A stretch of DNA of 33,137 nucleotides, taken from NCBI GenBank assembly GCA_029560585.1, contig JAKQKQ010000027.1:1-33137 (forward strand). The letters are read 5' to 3'. Below are positions 32,033 to 33,137 of this stretch, in pieces. The notes beneath the pieces are model-generated. The model saw only the letters and a list, made by a program, of their open reading frames with translations, was not told the DNA's origin and searched no databases. Position 1 is the first letter of the stretch; every line of letters begins with the position of its first letter. The DNA is from Verrucomicrobiota bacterium. GTDB taxonomy: Bacteria; Verrucomicrobiota; Verrucomicrobiia; JADLBR01. The position numbers were made by a program, and so were the translations under genes.

Positions 32033-32722
32033 ATGAGAAAACACGCATCCATTGTTCTGTCCGCGGCGCTTCTGTTGGCCGCGGCATCCGCGAACTCGGC
32101 CGAGGAAGGGTTTGTCCCGATCTTCAACGGCAAAGACCTGACGGGCTGGCAGGGCATCGGCGGTGACACCAGCAGCTACTACGCGGAGGATGGCCAGCTC
32201 ATCTGCAAGGACACCGGCAAGGTCCACATCTTCACCGTGGGGGAATACACAAACTTCATCCTGCGGCTTGAGATCAAACTGGACCCGGGCGGCAACAACG
32301 GCGTCGGCGTCCGCACAAAGGTCAGCAAGCAACCGCACATCGAAGGCAACGAGATCCAGGTGCTCGACGACCCCTATTACGACCGCGGCATCCCGCGCGA
32401 GGGGAAAGACCCCAAGGAGTGGGTGCCGCTCAAGGATTACCAGCACCATGGTTCGATCTATGGCGTTGTGCCCGCCATCCCCGGCCACCTCAAACCGGCG
32501 GGCGAGTGGAATCAGGAGGAGATCGCCTGCGAGGGTCGGCATCTCAAGGTCACGCTCAACGGCACGGTCATCGTCGATGCCGACCTCGATAAGGTGAAAC
32601 CCATCGACCACCTCGAGCACCCGGGCCTGTACTACGTCGGGGGCCACATCGGCTTGCACGCCCATGGCAATTATGGGGCGAAGGTCTACTTCCGAAACCT
32701 CCGGGTCAAGGAGTTGAAATAG
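32033..32722 (+). CDS. Secreted DUF1080 protein (3-keto-disaccharide hydrolase family)
   Basis: From the ATG at 32033 (GGGAGGG about 9 nt upstream) the protein has 229 residues with a signal peptide ending near ANSA. The DUF1080 beta-sandwich is clear: FVPIFNGKDLTGWQG at the start, FILRLEIKLDPGGNNGVGVR, NEIQVLDD, and the closing GGHIGLHAHG and VYFRNLRVKEL. The fold is concanavalin/LamG-like; characterised members hydrolyse 3-keto-glycosides in the periplasm. This family is strongly expanded in Planctomycetota and relatives, which supports the taxonomic guess. It follows the FG-GAP gene after 177 nt. Confidence 0.9.
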   Translation: MRKHASIVLSAALLLAAASANSAEEGFVPIFNGKDLTGWQGIGGDTSSYYAEDGQLICKDTGKVHIFTVGEYTNFILRLEIKLDPGGNNGVGVRTKVSKQPHIEGNEIQVLDDPYYDRGIPREGKDPKEWVPLKDYQHHGSIYGVVPAIPGHLKPAGEWNQEEIACEGRHLKVTLNGTVIVDADLDKVKPIDHLEHPGLYYVGGHIGLHAHGNYGAKVYFRNLRVKELK

Positions 32723-32801
32723 TCAGGCGCCCCCCGGCAGGGCACCGAGGGTGGGGAAAGCGCCGGATGTCGGCGTCATTCCCGAAATCTCGCAGTGAGG
32801 G

Positions 32802-32826
32802 CCCGCATCAGCCGGGAGGGACGCCG
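32802..32826. repeat. Dispersed GC-rich intergenic repeat (short copy)
   Basis: Twenty-four of 25 bases match the reverse complement of 201-225. It lies in the 32723-33137 stretch, where no convincing gene is seen; an ATG at 33004 opens a frame to the window edge, but its codon use is not persuasive. Confidence 0.55.
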
Positions 32827-32946
32827 CAAAGGAAGGCGAACACCATGTGCCGCCCAATCGGTGCCGTCCCCCGACAGGCTCAGGACCAAAGGGAATGGGG
32901 CCTGTGCTGACATACCGCATCGCGACCGCCCCCAAGCCGTGGCTAA

Positions 32947-32985
32947 CCCGGATATTTCACAGCCTGCCGGCTGTGAAATTCCGGG
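32947..32985. repeat. 17-bp palindromic hairpin
   Basis: CCCGGA, a bulged T, ATTTCACAGCC, loop TGCC, GGCTGTGAAAT and TCCGGG form a near-perfect 17-bp stem. No T-run follows on the plus strand, so a simple intrinsic terminator is less likely than a palindromic repeat. Confidence 0.6.
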
Positions 32986-33137
32986 CTCTGGGAAAACCGC
33001 GCCATGAAAGCCATTTATTGGGAAAGGTCAGGCAAAGACTGGGTTTTTTCGCGGTTGCAGAGCGTGTTTCGCGAACCGGGCGCCCCAGACCCTCCAAAGT
33101 CGCGTCTTTCGGAGCGCGGTTTTCCTTTGAGCCTGCA

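Noticed and set aside
33004-33137. Possible partial gene running off the right edge
   Set aside because: The 44-codon frame lacks a ribosome binding site and has no recognisable motif; it cannot be supported.

Overview
This is a GC-rich bacterial chromosome fragment, read from sequence only. It carries a conserved housekeeping block (rpsO-pnp and ileS) next to a long run of secreted proteins: a sulfatase, two arylsulfotransferase-like propellers, a SUMF1 domain, a metallophosphatase, a PHP hydrolase, a five-blade glycosidase-like protein, a BNR protein, an FG-GAP protein and a DUF1080 protein. This repertoire suggests a member of the Planctomycetota/Verrucomicrobiota/Lentisphaerota group or a relative such as Hydrogenedentota or Sumerlaeota. 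No marker in the window settles the phylum. I saw no tRNA or rRNA gene, transposase, integrase or CRISPR array.

Layout. Positions 1-228 are non-coding and rich in hairpin repeats. Positions 229-5960 hold a beta-CASP metallo-beta-lactamase nuclease (-), a DUF4388-FHA protein (+), a small membrane protein (-), and the rpsO-pnp pair (-), whose intergenic leader is strongly structured. Divergent from rpsO is ileS (6274-9099, +), whose C-terminal zinc knuckle has lost three of its four cysteines. It is followed by a two-domain glycosyltransferase (9140-11452, +) interrupted by one in-frame TGA. Positions 11453-11900 are gene-free and hold two kinds of dispersed repeat.

Positions 11901-22792 are all minus strand: a PHP hydrolase, a purple-acid-phosphatase-like enzyme and a tight operon. 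That operon encodes (i) a secreted SUMF1-PEBP-arylsulfotransferase fusion that probably continued, before a frameshift, into a four-EF-hand tail, (ii) an arylsulfotransferase-SMP-30 fusion and (iii) a sulfatase. The proteins at 13130-22792 share unusual Gly/Arg/Lys/Asp-rich tracts. Positions 23114-28731 (-) read as a second operon in which an OmpR-type regulator and its sensor kinase lead into a five-blade glycosidase-like protein, a UroD/methyltransferase-like protein and a BNR propeller, with mostly 4-nt overlaps. Positions 29060-32722 (+) hold a large FG-GAP protein with an unrecognised C-terminal half and a DUF1080 protein. The remainder to 33137 is repeats.

Inference: the accessory part looks like an extracellular or periplasmic programme for sulfated and glycosylated organic matter under two-component control. 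The multi-domain sulfo-enzyme operon is the most unusual part. The modular intergenic repeats (a GTAGG-hairpin family in several pair arrangements, an 85-bp two-copy element and a 148-bp element with 21-bp terminal inverted repeats) are the other feature not explained by genes.
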